Assembly (NCBI RefSeq): GCF_008253865.1
Contig: NZ_CP042331.1
Location: 4,002,001 to 4,066,000, forward strand
DNA from: Bosea sp. F3-2
GTDB lineage: Bacteria > Pseudomonadota > Alphaproteobacteria > Rhizobiales > Beijerinckiaceae
Length of the DNA: 64,000 nt
Reading direction: 5' to 3'
Positions 19,353 through 27,845 of this stretch are shown in pieces (the first letter of the stretch is position 1; the number at the start of each line of letters is the position of its first letter). The notes beneath the pieces are model-generated. The model was given only the letters and a program-made list of their open reading frames with translations. It was not told the origin of the DNA and made no database searches. The position numbers were made by a program, and so were the translations under genes.

Positions 19353-20945
19353 ATGAAGCCGGCCCGGACCTTCCGCCTCGCGGCCTTCGCCACCCTGCTC
19401 GCCGTTGCCGTTTCGACCGGCGCGCTGGCCCAGACCCTGACGATCGGCGTGCGCGCCGGACCTGAATCGATCGACCCGCATTTCACCGCCACCGGCACCC
19501 ATGCCGAGGCGCTGAAGCATGTCTTCGACACGCTGACCTGGTCCGGCGACAAGCTGCAGATCGAGCCGCGCCTGGCGCTGAGCTGGAAGACGCTCGAACC
19601 GACCGTCTGGGAATTCAAGCTGCGCCCCGGCGTCAAGTTCCATGACGGCTCCGACTTCACCGCCGAGGACGTGAAGTTCTCGATCGAGCGCATCCCGGTC
19701 GTCGCCGGGCCGAACCCGACGACGATCTATGTCCGGCGCGTCAGGCAAGTGAAGATCGTCGACCCGCTCACGGTCCACATCGTCACCGACGGCCCGGCGC
19801 CGAACCTGCCGAACGACTTCATCCGGCTGTTCATCGTCTCGCACAAGGCCGCCGCCGGCCTCACCAAGGACAACGCCAACGAGGCCTTCAACTCCGGCAA
19901 GGCGGCTGTTGGCACCGGCCCCTACAAATTCGTCTCCTGGACGCCGAAGGACCAGATGGTGCTGGATCGCTTCGATGGCTACTGGGGGCCGAAGGAGCCC
20001 TGGGCCAAGGTCGTGCGCAAGGAACTGCCGAACGACGCCGCCCGCGTCGCGCAGCTCAAGGCCGGGCAGGTCGACATCATCGTGCGCGCGCCGGCCTCGG
20101 ATGTGCCGACGCTGAAGCGCGACGCCAAGCTCAACGTCGCCACGGTCGAGAGCGTCTATCTCTTCAACATGGAGCTCGACATGCGGGACAAGTCCCCGCA
20201 GATCAGCGCCAAGGATGGTTCGCCGCTGGCCAAGAACCCGCTGCAGGACGCCAGGGTGCGCGAGGCGATCGACCTCGCGATCGACCGGCCAGCGCTGGCG
20301 GAGATCGCGATGGAAGGCCTCGGTTCGCCGGCCAACCAGCTGGTGACGCCGACCATCGCCGGCTTCAACAAGAGCCTGCCGGCGCTCAAGCCCGACATCG
20401 CCAAGGCCAAGAAGCTGATGGAGGAGGCGGGCTTCCCGAACGGCTTCAAGATCACCTTCTCCTTCACCAATGACCGCCTGCCCGGCGACCGGCAGGTCGG
20501 CACCTCGATCGCGCAGATGCTGGCGCGCATCGGCGTCGAGGTGAACGCCAACGCCCAGCCCGGCGCCGTGTTCTTCCCGGCCCGCCTGCGCGGCGACTTC
20601 TCGATGTCGATGTCGGGCTGGGGCACGCTGACGGGCGAGGCGAATTACACCCTGTCCTCGCTGGTGCATTCGAACGACCCGGCCAAGAAGCTCGGCGCCT
20701 TCAACGTCCAGAACTACGCCAATCCCCAGGTCGACAAGCTGATCGAGGACGCAGCCGTCGAGATGGACGAGGCCAAGCGCAACCGGATTCTGGCCGATGT
20801 TTCGGCCATCGTCGCCAAGGACCGGCCGCGCCTGCCGATCACCGCCGTCGGCTCGGCCTGGGCGATGCAGAAGGACAAGGTGACGATCAGCCCGCGCGTC
20901 GACGAGGACACGCTGGCAATGGACATCAAGCCCGCGAAGAAGTAA
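19353..20945 (+). CDS. ABC transporter substrate-binding protein, DppA/OppA family
   Basis: 530 aa from ATG 19353, with signal peptide MKPARTFRLAAFATLLAVAV ending at ALAQT. Family 5 extracellular solute-binding features: ESIDPHFTATGTHAEAL, WEFKLRPGVKFHDGSDFTAE, VGTGPYKFVSW and a C-terminal QNYANPQVDKLIEDA. It is periplasmic and presents peptide-like ligands to the DppBC/DF transporter encoded divergently. Although split from the permeases, no second transporter of this class is in the window. Confidence 0.94.
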   Translation: MKPARTFRLAAFATLLAVAVSTGALAQTLTIGVRAGPESIDPHFTATGTHAEALKHVFDTLTWSGDKLQIEPRLALSWKTLEPTVWEFKLRPGVKFHDGSDFTAEDVKFSIERIPVVAGPNPTTIYVRRVRQVKIVDPLTVHIVTDGPAPNLPNDFIRLFIVSHKAAAGLTKDNANEAFNSGKAAVGTGPYKFVSWTPKDQMVLDRFDGYWGPKEPWAKVVRKELPNDAARVAQLKAGQVDIIVRAPASDVPTLKRDAKLNVATVESVYLFNMELDMRDKSPQISAKDGSPLAKNPLQDARVREAIDLAIDRPALAEIAMEGLGSPANQLVTPTIAGFNKSLPALKPDIAKAKKLMEEAGFPNGFKITFSFTNDRLPGDRQVGTSIAQMLARIGVEVNANAQPGAVFFPARLRGDFSMSMSGWGTLTGEANYTLSSLVHSNDPAKKLGAFNVQNYANPQVDKLIEDAAVEMDEAKRNRILADVSAIVAKDRPRLPITAVGSAWAMQKDKVTISPRVDEDTLAMDIKPAKK

Positions 20946-20960
20946 CGCGGCCGCCTTCGC

Positions 20961-21056
20961 GTCGTGGTCGGGCTTGCCCCGACCATCCACGCCTTCGCTT
21001 GATGGACCAATTTCGGTGTTCCAGACGTGAATGCTCGCCACAAGGGCGAGCATGAC
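20961..21056. repeat. Intergenic palindromic repeat
   Basis: GTCGTGGTCGGGCTTGCCCC...GACCA and ATGCTCGCC...GGCGAGCATGAC form two dyads between the substrate-binding-protein gene and the isoaspartyl peptidase gene. It is a variant of the GTCATnCnCGGG family. Confidence 0.6.
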
Positions 21057-21098
21057 GGATGGCCCACCTCAGAAACGACGTTTGATCGGAATAAGAAC

Positions 21099-22046
21099 AT
21101 GACCCTCGCGCTTGCCATCCATGGCGGCTGCGGCACGCTGCCCAAGGCCGAGATGACCGAAGCCGAATGGGCGCAGGCACGCGCCGACCTTGCCGCCGCG
21201 CTCAGGACCGGCTGGAAGATCCTGCGCAAGGGCGGCACTGCGGTCGACGCCGTCGAAGCGGCGGTGCGGGTGATGGAGGATTCGCCGCATTTCAACGCCG
21301 GCCATGGCGCCGCCTTCAACACCGATGGCGAGCACGAGCTCGATGCCTCGATCATGGACGGATCGACACTGGCGGCCGGCGCTATCTGCGCCGCCCAGCG
21401 CATCCGCAACCCGATCACCGCCGCAAAGGCGCTGATGCTGCGCGGCGACCCGCTGCTGCTCGCCGGCCCAGCTGCCGATGCCTTCGCCGAGCATGAGGGC
21501 ATCGACACCGTCGCCAACGAGCATTTCTCGACCGAGCGCCGGCGCAAGAGCCTGGCCTCGATGAAGATCCGCGAGATCGTCGGCACCGCCGCCGAGGCGA
21601 GCGAGGCGGAGAAGCACGGCACGGTCGGCGCCGTGGCCTGCGACGCGCAGGGCCACCTCGCCGCCGCGACCTCGACCGGCGGCTATACCAACAAGCCCGC
21701 TGGCCGCGTCGGCGATTCCCCGATCATCGGCGCCGGCACCTATGCCCGCGACGGGCGCTGTGCGGTCTCCGGCACCGGCAAGGGCGAGTATTTCATCCGC
21801 TACTGCGTCGGCCACGAGATCGCATCGCTGATCGCCTATAAGGGCCTTTCGCTGGAGGCGGCGACGCAGGCCGTGATGACGGAGCTCTCCGAGCACGGGA
21901 TCGGCGCCGGGCTGGTGGCCGTCGGCGCTGACGGCACGGTCGTCGCGCCCTTCAACACCGACGGAATGTATCGCGGCTGGGTGACGGCCGACGGCCTGCT
22001 TCATGTCGCCACCCACGGCACTGTCGAGATGGCCGGTCAGGCGTGA
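21099..22046 (+). CDS. Isoaspartyl peptidase / L-asparaginase (Ntn-hydrolase)
   Basis: 315 aa from ATG 21099 (MTLALAIHGGCG). Plant-type asparaginase family: the N-terminal AIHGGCGTL, FNAGHGAAFN and ELDASIMDG segments precede the autocleavage site HGTVGAVACD. The nucleophile Thr is residue 175. STGGYTNKPAGRVGDSP follows. It would hydrolyse beta-aspartyl peptides or asparagine in the cytoplasm. In a peptide-transporter cluster it probably degrades an imported (iso)aspartyl or amide compound. Confidence 0.93.
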   Translation: MTLALAIHGGCGTLPKAEMTEAEWAQARADLAAALRTGWKILRKGGTAVDAVEAAVRVMEDSPHFNAGHGAAFNTDGEHELDASIMDGSTLAAGAICAAQRIRNPITAAKALMLRGDPLLLAGPAADAFAEHEGIDTVANEHFSTERRRKSLASMKIREIVGTAAEASEAEKHGTVGAVACDAQGHLAAATSTGGYTNKPAGRVGDSPIIGAGTYARDGRCAVSGTGKGEYFIRYCVGHEIASLIAYKGLSLEAATQAVMTELSEHGIGAGLVAVGADGTVVAPFNTDGMYRGWVTADGLLHVATHGTVEMAGQA

Positions 22047-22068
22047 TGACCCGGGCTTCGTCTCCCGC

Positions 22069-22187
22069 AGCCCTCATCCTGAGGAGCCCGCGCAAGCGGG
22101 CGTCTCGAAGGAGGGCCCAGGAGGCACGGGAGACATCTGGACCATCCTTCGAGACGCAGCCTGCAGCTGCTCCTCAGGATGAGGGCT
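22069..22187. repeat. Long intergenic palindromic repeat (copy 2 of the 7279 family)
   Basis: It has the outer arms AGCCCTCATCCTGAGGAGC and GCTCCTCAGGATGAGGGCT and inner arms GCGTCTCGAAGGA and TCCTTCGAGACGC, as in copy 1, in the gap between the asparaginase-like and ketopantoate-reductase-like genes. Confidence 0.85.
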
Positions 22188-22209
22188 GCGTATCGGGAAG
22201 GATCCTGTC

Positions 22210-23250
22210 GTGAGCGCCGAGCCGATCCTGATCTGGGGCGCAGGAGCGATCGGCGGCACGCTCGGCGCCTATTGGGCGCGGGCGGGCGTGCCGGTCCTGC
22301 TCGTCGACATCGTCGCCGAGCATGTCGAGGCCTGCCGCACCAAGGGGCTTGCCATCACCGGCCCGGTCGAGGAATTCACGCAGGTGGTGCCTGCTGCGAC
22401 GCCGGCCGAGCTCAGCGGCCGCTACAGGCGCATCGTCCTCGCCGTGAAGGCAGGCGCGACCGAAGCGGCGCTTGCGGCGCTCGAGCCGCATCTGGCCGAG
22501 AACGGCTTCGTGCTCTCCGCCCAGAACGGCCTCAACGAGCTCGCCATCGCCAGGGCCGTCGGCGAACGGCGCACCATGGGCTGCTTCGTCAATTTCGGCG
22601 CCGACTGGCTCGGGCCGGGCGAGATCCTCTACGGCAACCGCGGCGCGACGGTCGTCGGCGAGCTCGACGGAGTGCTAAGCGAACGCGCCACCGAGATGCA
22701 CCGCCTGCTCGGGCTGTTCGAGCCCGATGCGATTCTGACCGACAACATCTTCGGCTATCTCTGGGGCAAGCTCGCCTATGGCGCGATGCTGTTCGCCACG
22801 GCGCTCACCGACGATTCGATGTCGGCGAATTTCGCCGATCCGGCGCGCCTGCCGGTCTGGCTCGCGCTCGGACGCGAAGTCGGCGCGGTCGCCGCCAAGC
22901 GCGGCATCACCTCGCTCGGCTTCGGGGAGTTCGACCCGATGGTCTTCGCGCCGGGCCGACCGGAGCACCGCCAAGTCGAGACCATCCGCTGGCTCGCCCA
23001 TTACACCGCGCAGACGGCCAAGACCCATTCCGGCATCTGGCGCGACCTCGCCGTGCGCAAGCGCAAGACCGAGGTCGATCCGCAGATCGGCATCATCGCG
23101 ACACTCGGCCGCGAGGTCGATGTGGCCACGCCGGCTCTGGAGACGCTGGTCGCGCTGATCCACGACATCGAGGAAGGCCGCCGCCCGATGGCCTTCGAAA
23201 CGCTGAAAGTGCTGATCGACCGATGCAGATCCGTTTCGACGGCCGCGTAG
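22210..23250 (+). CDS. Ketopantoate reductase (PanE/ApbA)-family dehydrogenase
   Basis: 346 aa from GTG 22210. The N-terminal Rossmann fold shows IWGAGAIGGTLGAYWARAG; the catalytic region has VLAVKAGATEAAL and LSAQNGLNELAI. The C-terminal helical domain has the conserved Lys/Asn region (NIFGYLWGKLAYGAM). True PanE proteins are ~300 aa. The greater length and the catabolic context suggest another 2-keto or lactone substrate rather than pantoate synthesis. Its 3' end overlaps the SDR gene by 28 bp. Confidence 0.85.
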   Translation: MSAEPILIWGAGAIGGTLGAYWARAGVPVLLVDIVAEHVEACRTKGLAITGPVEEFTQVVPAATPAELSGRYRRIVLAVKAGATEAALAALEPHLAENGFVLSAQNGLNELAIARAVGERRTMGCFVNFGADWLGPGEILYGNRGATVVGELDGVLSERATEMHRLLGLFEPDAILTDNIFGYLWGKLAYGAMLFATALTDDSMSANFADPARLPVWLALGREVGAVAAKRGITSLGFGEFDPMVFAPGRPEHRQVETIRWLAHYTAQTAKTHSGIWRDLAVRKRKTEVDPQIGIIATLGREVDVATPALETLVALIHDIEEGRRPMAFETLKVLIDRCRSVSTAA

Positions 23251-23978
23251 CCCTCGTCACCGGCGCGGCCCAGGGAATCGGGCGCGCCATCGCTGGCGCG
23301 CTCGCCCAGGCCGGAGCCCATGTCCATCTCGCCGATATCGATGCGGACGGCGTGCAGGCGGCTGCACGGGAGATCGGCACAATGGGGCATGGGGTCGATC
23401 TCGGCACGCCCGAGGCCGCGCAGGCGCTGGTGCGGGACATCGTAACCACGGAAGGCCGGCTCGAACTCCTTGTCCATGCCGCCGGTGGCGTGCGCGGACA
23501 GATCGGTCGCGCGATCGAGGAGATTTCAGAGGAAGACTGGCGGGTGATCTTCGCAGCCAATGTCGATGCCGCCTTCTTCCTTGCGCAGGCGGCGGCGCCG
23601 GCGATGAAGCAGGGCGGCTATGGCCGGATCGTCACCATCTCATCCGGCGCCGGGCTGAGACCGAGCCTCACCGGCATCCAGGCCTATGCCAGCGCCAAGC
23701 ATGCGCTGGTCGGTCTGACGAAGCAGCTCGCCTGGGAGTTCGGCCCGCATGGCATCACGGTGAATTCGGTGGCGCCGGGCTTCGTACGCTCGAACCCCGC
23801 GACAGAGCGGCAGTGGCAAAGCTATGGGCCGGACGGGCAGAAGCGCCTCGTCGAGAGCATTCACACGCGGCGTCTCGGCATGCCGCAGGACATCGCCAAT
23901 GCCACGCTGTTCTTCCTGAGCGAACAGGCCGGCTGGATCACCGGCCAGGTACTCTCGGTGGATGGCGGGCGGTCGTAG
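23223..23978 (+). CDS. Short-chain dehydrogenase/reductase (SDR)
   Basis: 251 aa from ATG 23223. It has the NAD(P)-binding TGAAQGIGRA, the catalytic Ser in VTISSGAG, YASAK (Tyr and Lys of YxxxK) and the C-terminal WITGQVLSVDGG. It is a classical 250-aa oxidoreductase of the FabG-like group with unknown substrate. The overlap with the preceding dehydrogenase gene indicates coupled expression and a shared pathway. Confidence 0.92.
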   Translation: MQIRFDGRVALVTGAAQGIGRAIAGALAQAGAHVHLADIDADGVQAAAREIGTMGHGVDLGTPEAAQALVRDIVTTEGRLELLVHAAGGVRGQIGRAIEEISEEDWRVIFAANVDAAFFLAQAAAPAMKQGGYGRIVTISSGAGLRPSLTGIQAYASAKHALVGLTKQLAWEFGPHGITVNSVAPGFVRSNPATERQWQSYGPDGQKRLVESIHTRRLGMPQDIANATLFFLSEQAGWITGQVLSVDGGRS

Positions 23979-23991
23979 CCGCCCATTCGCC

Positions 23992-24094
23992 GTCATTCCG
24001 GGCGAGCAAAGCGAAGGCCCGGAATCCATCATAGAGCGGAGCGCCTTACGATGGATTCCGGGTCGGCGCCGCTTCGCAGCTTGCCCGGAATGAC
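23992..24094. repeat. Intergenic palindromic repeat, GTCATTCCGGG type
   Basis: GTCATTCCGGGC at the left matches GCCCGGAATGAC at the right; inner arms CCCGGAATCCAT and ATGGATTCCGGG. It lies between the convergent SDR and VOC genes and could also act as a transcription barrier. Confidence 0.75.
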
Positions 24095-24107
24095 GGGCGA
24101 CCTGGGA

Positions 24108-24542
24108 TCAGCCGCAGTTCGCCTGATCCGCGGGCATTTCGCAGTTGACCATCCAGTTGGTGCCAAAGCGGTCGACCAACATGCCGAAGCGCGGCGACCA
24201 GAAGGTCTCGGCGAGCGGCATGGCGATCTTGGCGTCGCCTTCGGAGAGACCGGCGAAGATGCGCTCGGCTTCCTCGGGGGTCTTCACGCCGACGCTGACA
24301 GAGACCGAACGCATCGGGCCGTCGCTGCGATCCGGCGGCGCGTCGGAGGCCATCAGCATCTGGCCGTCGACCTCAAGGCAGGCATGTAGGATCTTGTCAC
24401 GCCATTCGGGTGCGACGTGCTCCTCGGCCGGCGTGCCCTTGTGGTCCATCATGGCCAGGATCTTGCCGCCCAGCACCTTCTCGTAATGGGTGAAAGCCTC
24501 GCGGCAGTTGCCCTGGAACATCAGATATGTCGACAGCTTCAT
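24108..24542 (-). CDS. VOC-family protein (PhnB-like glyoxalase superfamily)
   Basis: 144 aa from ATG 24542 (MKLSTYLMFQGNCREAFTHY). PhnB-type features are a beta-alpha-beta start, GGKILAMMDHK, HACLEVDGQMLMASDAPP and the C-terminal WSPRFGMLVDRFGTNWMVNC. The cytoplasmic single-domain fold is often found with ArsR and SRPBCC genes, as here. Enzymatic activity is not established for this subgroup. Confidence 0.85.
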   Translation of the reverse strand: MKLSTYLMFQGNCREAFTHYEKVLGGKILAMMDHKGTPAEEHVAPEWRDKILHACLEVDGQMLMASDAPPDRSDGPMRSVSVSVGVKTPEEAERIFAGLSEGDAKIAMPLAETFWSPRFGMLVDRFGTNWMVNCEMPADQANCG

Positions 24543-24571
24543 CGTCTTTCCTCCTCGCTGTGTTGAAACGT

Positions 24572-25054
24572 TCAGGCCTTGCGGCGGTAATGAGCGGCCA
24601 TGAATTCGGTCCACTGGCCATCGGCACCCAGGGCGCGCGAGGTCAGCGTACGATGATCGGGCGACAGGAAGGTGATGACGTCCTGGTACTTCGCCGTGGA
24701 GCCGTCGCCGGTCATGCTCGGCCCTTCGGTATCGAGGACCAGCGACTTACCGTCGGCGGAAAGCACCCCGTCATAGGTCCACATCATCGTCATCATCGAG
24801 GCGACGAAGCTGCCGACGAAGCAGCCCTTGGCCGGGTCGAAGCCGAGCGTCATCAGACTGGTGACCGGCTGGCCTTCGGGTGACTCGCCTTGGCCTTCTC
24901 CCAGTGTCCAGAGCCCACCGAGCGAGCGCACGGTTTCCGTGCCCTTCGATGTGGTGGGCGACTGATCCGGCCCCATCGAGCAGGTCATCTCGGCGGTCCA
25001 CTCACCGATGAGCTGATGAAGCCACTCATGTTCCTTCTGCGGTTCACCCATCAT
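24572..25054 (-). CDS. DUF1579-like protein
   Basis: 160 aa from ATG 25054. The sequence EHEWLHQLIGEWTAEMTCSM, RSLGGLWTLGEGQG and LGFDPAKGCFVGSFV matches the lipocalin-like DUF1579 family that commonly accompanies SRPBCC and VOC genes. No catalytic residues can be named. It sits between the SRPBCC and VOC genes on the same strand. Confidence 0.8.
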   Translation of the reverse strand: MMGEPQKEHEWLHQLIGEWTAEMTCSMGPDQSPTTSKGTETVRSLGGLWTLGEGQGESPEGQPVTSLMTLGFDPAKGCFVGSFVASMMTMMWTYDGVLSADGKSLVLDTEGPSMTGDGSTAKYQDVITFLSPDHRTLTSRALGADGQWTEFMAAHYRRKA

Positions 25055-25110
25055 GCGCGAGATCCTCTCTGATTGCCGTTCTCTGGGGTGATTGCGGGTG
25101 CGGAGGGCAC

Positions 25111-25656
25111 TCAGGCGGGGCGCTCGGCCGCCGCCTTCATCGCTGTCAGGCCGGATTCGAAATCGCCGCCGACCATGCGGTCCATGTCCATGAAGACATG
25201 CATGATCTTGCCGATGAACGGGGTCGGGCCGGTCATGGTCCAAGTGACGACCGTGCCCGCGCCCTGCGGCGTCAGAGCGAAGATGACGTCGTTATGGGCC
25301 TCGAAAGGCTTGACGAAATCCAGCTTGAGCGCGAGCCGGACAGGCGCCGTGGCATCGACGATGCGCATGCTGCCTTCGCCGACATTCTTGTCGCCGGCCC
25401 AGGCATAGGTCGCGCCGACGCCGGTCTCGGGGCCGCCATAGGTCCGCTTCATCGCCGGATCCTTCTTCTCCCAGGGCGACCAGGCGCCCCAGGCCTTGAA
25501 ATCGGCGATCAGCGCATAGACCCGCTCCGGCAGCGCGTTGATCGTGGCGGTGCGCGTGACCTGGAAGGTGTCCGGCTTGCGGGCGGCGAGGATCAGCACG
25601 ATGGCGATCCCGACCACGACGATGCCGAGCAGGCTGAGAAGAACGGTCTTGAGCAT
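25111..25656 (-). CDS. SRPBCC-family protein with N-terminal membrane anchor
   Basis: 181 aa from ATG 25656. I prefer it over ATG 25662 because an AGG motif then sits 8 bp upstream. One transmembrane helix (VLLSLLGIVVVGIAIVLILA) is followed by a START/Bet-v-1-like domain: FQVTRTATINALPERVYALI, FKAWGAWSPWEKKDP and a C-terminal amphipathic helix. Probably a lipid- or hydrophobe-binding protein facing the periplasm. Part of the arsR-led operon. Confidence 0.82.
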   Translation of the reverse strand: MLKTVLLSLLGIVVVGIAIVLILAARKPDTFQVTRTATINALPERVYALIADFKAWGAWSPWEKKDPAMKRTYGGPETGVGATYAWAGDKNVGEGSMRIVDATAPVRLALKLDFVKPFEAHNDVIFALTPQGAGTVVTWTMTGPTPFIGKIMHVFMDMDRMVGGDFESGLTAMKAAAERPA

Positions 25657-25697
25657 GGTCATCACCTGCGAAATGGGCTGAAGGGAATATTCGAGTC

Positions 25698-26045
25698 TCA
25701 AACGCCCGATTCATCGGGTGGTTTCGCCTTGATCTCGCGCAGAACCTCGTCCAGCCGGCCCAGGCTCTGGTCCCAGAAACGGCTGTAGTGCTCCAGCCAT
25801 TCCGAAACATCCTGCAAGGGGCCGGGGTCGAGCCGGCAGGGTCGCCACTGGGCTTCCCGCCCCCGCGTGATCAGCCCGGCGCGCTCCAGCACCTTCAGGT
25901 GCTTCGAGACCGCAGGCAGGCTCATCGCGAAGGGCTCGGCCAGTTCCTTCACAGAGGTCTCGCCTTGCGACAGCCGGGCCAGGATGGCGCGGCGCGTCGG
26001 ATCGGCGAGGGCAGCGAAAGTCAGGCTGAGCGGGTCCGTCGACAT
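25698..26045 (-). CDS. ArsR-family winged-helix transcriptional regulator
   Basis: 115 aa from ATG 26045. It has the typical LADPTRRAILARLSQGETSV start, the recognition helix region MSLPAVSKHLKVLERAGLIT and the RGREAQWRPCRL wing. No ArsR-type metal-binding Cys pair is seen, so it belongs to the non-metal group often paired with SRPBCC proteins. A 30-bp perfect palindrome begins 7 bp upstream, indicating autorepression. Confidence 0.92.
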   Translation of the reverse strand: MSTDPLSLTFAALADPTRRAILARLSQGETSVKELAEPFAMSLPAVSKHLKVLERAGLITRGREAQWRPCRLDPGPLQDVSEWLEHYSRFWDQSLGRLDEVLREIKAKPPDESGV

Positions 26046-26051
26046 CACATG

Positions 26052-26081
26052 AAACCGATCAGTTAATTAACTGATCGGTTT
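26052..26081. promoter_or_regulatory. 30-bp perfect palindrome, candidate ArsR operator
   Basis: The half-site AAACCGATCAGTTAA is followed directly by its exact reverse complement, with no mismatch or spacer. It is AT-rich in a GC-rich genome and ends just before the arsR start. It lies in the gap between arsR and the divergent amn gene, so it could affect both. Confidence 0.7.
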
Positions 26082-26191
26082 ATTATTGGATTTCCGCCGG
26101 CTGTCAAGCTCCTCAAAGGCAGATTGCCGTGGGCCACCGCCGGTTGTTGTCAGGAGCAAGGACACGCGGGTAGAACCGAGGAACGAAAAGG

Positions 26192-27658
26192 ATGCATCCG
26201 CTCATGAGCTTCGAGACCGCAGCGACACCCGAAGCCGCCATCGACCGGCTCGAGCAGCTCTATGATGAAGCCCGCTCGGCGCTGCGCAGCGACCTGCAGC
26301 GCTTCTTCGATACCGGAAAGGCCCCGACCCCGGAGGATCGGGAGCGCTACCGCTACCCCATGCTGCGCGTGACCTACGAGCCGTCGAAGCTCCCGGCGGC
26401 CACGCGGCGCGGCTATGCCAAATTCGCGGCGCCGGGCATCTATTCGACCACGGTGACGCAGCCGGCCGAATTCCGGGCCTATCTGCTCGACCAGCTCAAA
26501 CCGCTTGTCGCCGAATACGGCGCGACGATCGAGACCGGCATCAGCACGCAGGAAATCCCCTATCCCTACGCGATCGAAGGCGGCGACGAGTTGGGGCGCG
26601 GGAAGATCACCGCCGCCGAGCTCGCCCGGCATTTCCCGACGCCGCTGCTGGCGCTGGTCGGTGACGAGATCGCCGACGGAACCTATGATCTGGTCGAAGG
26701 CGAGCCGCGTCCGCTCTCATTGTTCGACGCAGTCCGGGTCGATTATTCGCTGCGGCGCCTCGTCCATTACACCGGCACCGATTGGCGGGCCGTGCAGCCC
26801 TGGGTGCTGCTGACGAACTATCACCGCTATGTCGACCAGTTCGTCCGGCTTGGGCTAGCCGAGATCGAGGCCGGCACCGCCGAGGCGCTGGTCGCCCCGG
26901 GCGGCATCCGGATCGGGAGCGATGGCCTCGACGTCTCGGCGGCTGAACGCGTGATGTCCGCGCCCTGGCACCGCTTCCAGATGCCGGCCTATCATCTCAT
27001 CCGCAAAACCGGCGAGGGCGTGACGCTGGTCAATATCGGCATCGGCCCCTCCAACGCGAAGAACATCACCGACCATCTCGCCGTGCTCCGGCCGAATTGC
27101 TGGCTGATGGTTGGTCATTGCGGCGGCCTGCGCCAGACCCAGATCATCGGCGACTACGTCCTCGCCCATGCCTATCTCAGGCAGGATCATATCCTCGACG
27201 AGTTGGTGCCGCCGGAAGTCCCGATCCCGGCGCTGGCCGAAGTGCAGGTGGCGCTGCAGCAGGCGGCGGCCGAAATCACCGGCGAAAAGGGCGACCGGCT
27301 GAAGCAGCGGCTGCGCACCGGCACGGTCGTGACGCAGGACGACCGCAACTGGGAGCTGCAATGGACCAAGGAGCGGCGGCGCATCAACCAGTCGCGCGCC
27401 ATCGCGGTCGACATGGAATCCGGCACCATCGCGGCGCAGGGCTACCGGCTGCGCGTGCCCTACGGCACGCTGCTCTGCGTCTCCGACAAGCCGCTCCATG
27501 GCGAGATCAAGCTGCCGGGCGCCGCCAACGCCTTCTATGAGCGCGCCGTCGGCGAGCATCTGCGGATCGGGCTCGCCGCGCTGGAGAAGCTGAAGGAGGC
27601 GGGCTCCGCCATCCATTCGCGCAAGCTGCGCAGCTTCGACGAGCCGCCGTTCCGGTAG
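26192..27658 (+). CDS. amn: AMP nucleosidase
   Basis: 488 aa from ATG 26192, the full length of Amn. It hydrolyses AMP to adenine and ribose 5-phosphate. The N-terminal regulatory domain has RYPMLRVTYEPS and AAPGIYSTTVTQPAEF. The C-terminal nucleoside-phosphorylase-like domain has VTLVNIGIGPSNAKNITDHL, MVGHCGGLRQTQ and AIAVDMESGTIAAQGYR, with the purine/ribose-binding Met-Glu-Ser. It is monocistronic between repeat elements. Confidence 0.95.
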   Translation: MHPLMSFETAATPEAAIDRLEQLYDEARSALRSDLQRFFDTGKAPTPEDRERYRYPMLRVTYEPSKLPAATRRGYAKFAAPGIYSTTVTQPAEFRAYLLDQLKPLVAEYGATIETGISTQEIPYPYAIEGGDELGRGKITAAELARHFPTPLLALVGDEIADGTYDLVEGEPRPLSLFDAVRVDYSLRRLVHYTGTDWRAVQPWVLLTNYHRYVDQFVRLGLAEIEAGTAEALVAPGGIRIGSDGLDVSAAERVMSAPWHRFQMPAYHLIRKTGEGVTLVNIGIGPSNAKNITDHLAVLRPNCWLMVGHCGGLRQTQIIGDYVLAHAYLRQDHILDELVPPEVPIPALAEVQVALQQAAAEITGEKGDRLKQRLRTGTVVTQDDRNWELQWTKERRRINQSRAIAVDMESGTIAAQGYRLRVPYGTLLCVSDKPLHGEIKLPGAANAFYERAVGEHLRIGLAALEKLKEAGSAIHSRKLRSFDEPPFR

Positions 27659-27678
27659 GACGCGCAAGATACCGCGCC

Positions 27679-27822
27679 GTCATTCCGGGGCATTGCGAAG
27701 CAATGAGCCCGGAACCCAGAACCGATGCGCTTTATTCCCAGCGCACCGGCCGTTCCGCTTTCCCAAATCCCGACATCGGTTCTGGGTTCCGGGCTCGCCG
27801 CTGCGCGGCGCCCCGGAATGAC
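27679..27822. repeat. Intergenic palindromic repeat, GTCATTCCGGG type
   Basis: GTCATTCCGGGG...CCCCGGAATGAC forms the outer arms and CCCGGAACCCAGAACCGAT...ATCGGTTCTGGGTTCCGGG the inner arms. It is a ~144-bp element between the convergent amn and ubiB genes, highly symmetrical. Confidence 0.8.
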
Positions 27823-27845
27823 GGCGCGGTTCCAGGAAAATCAAC

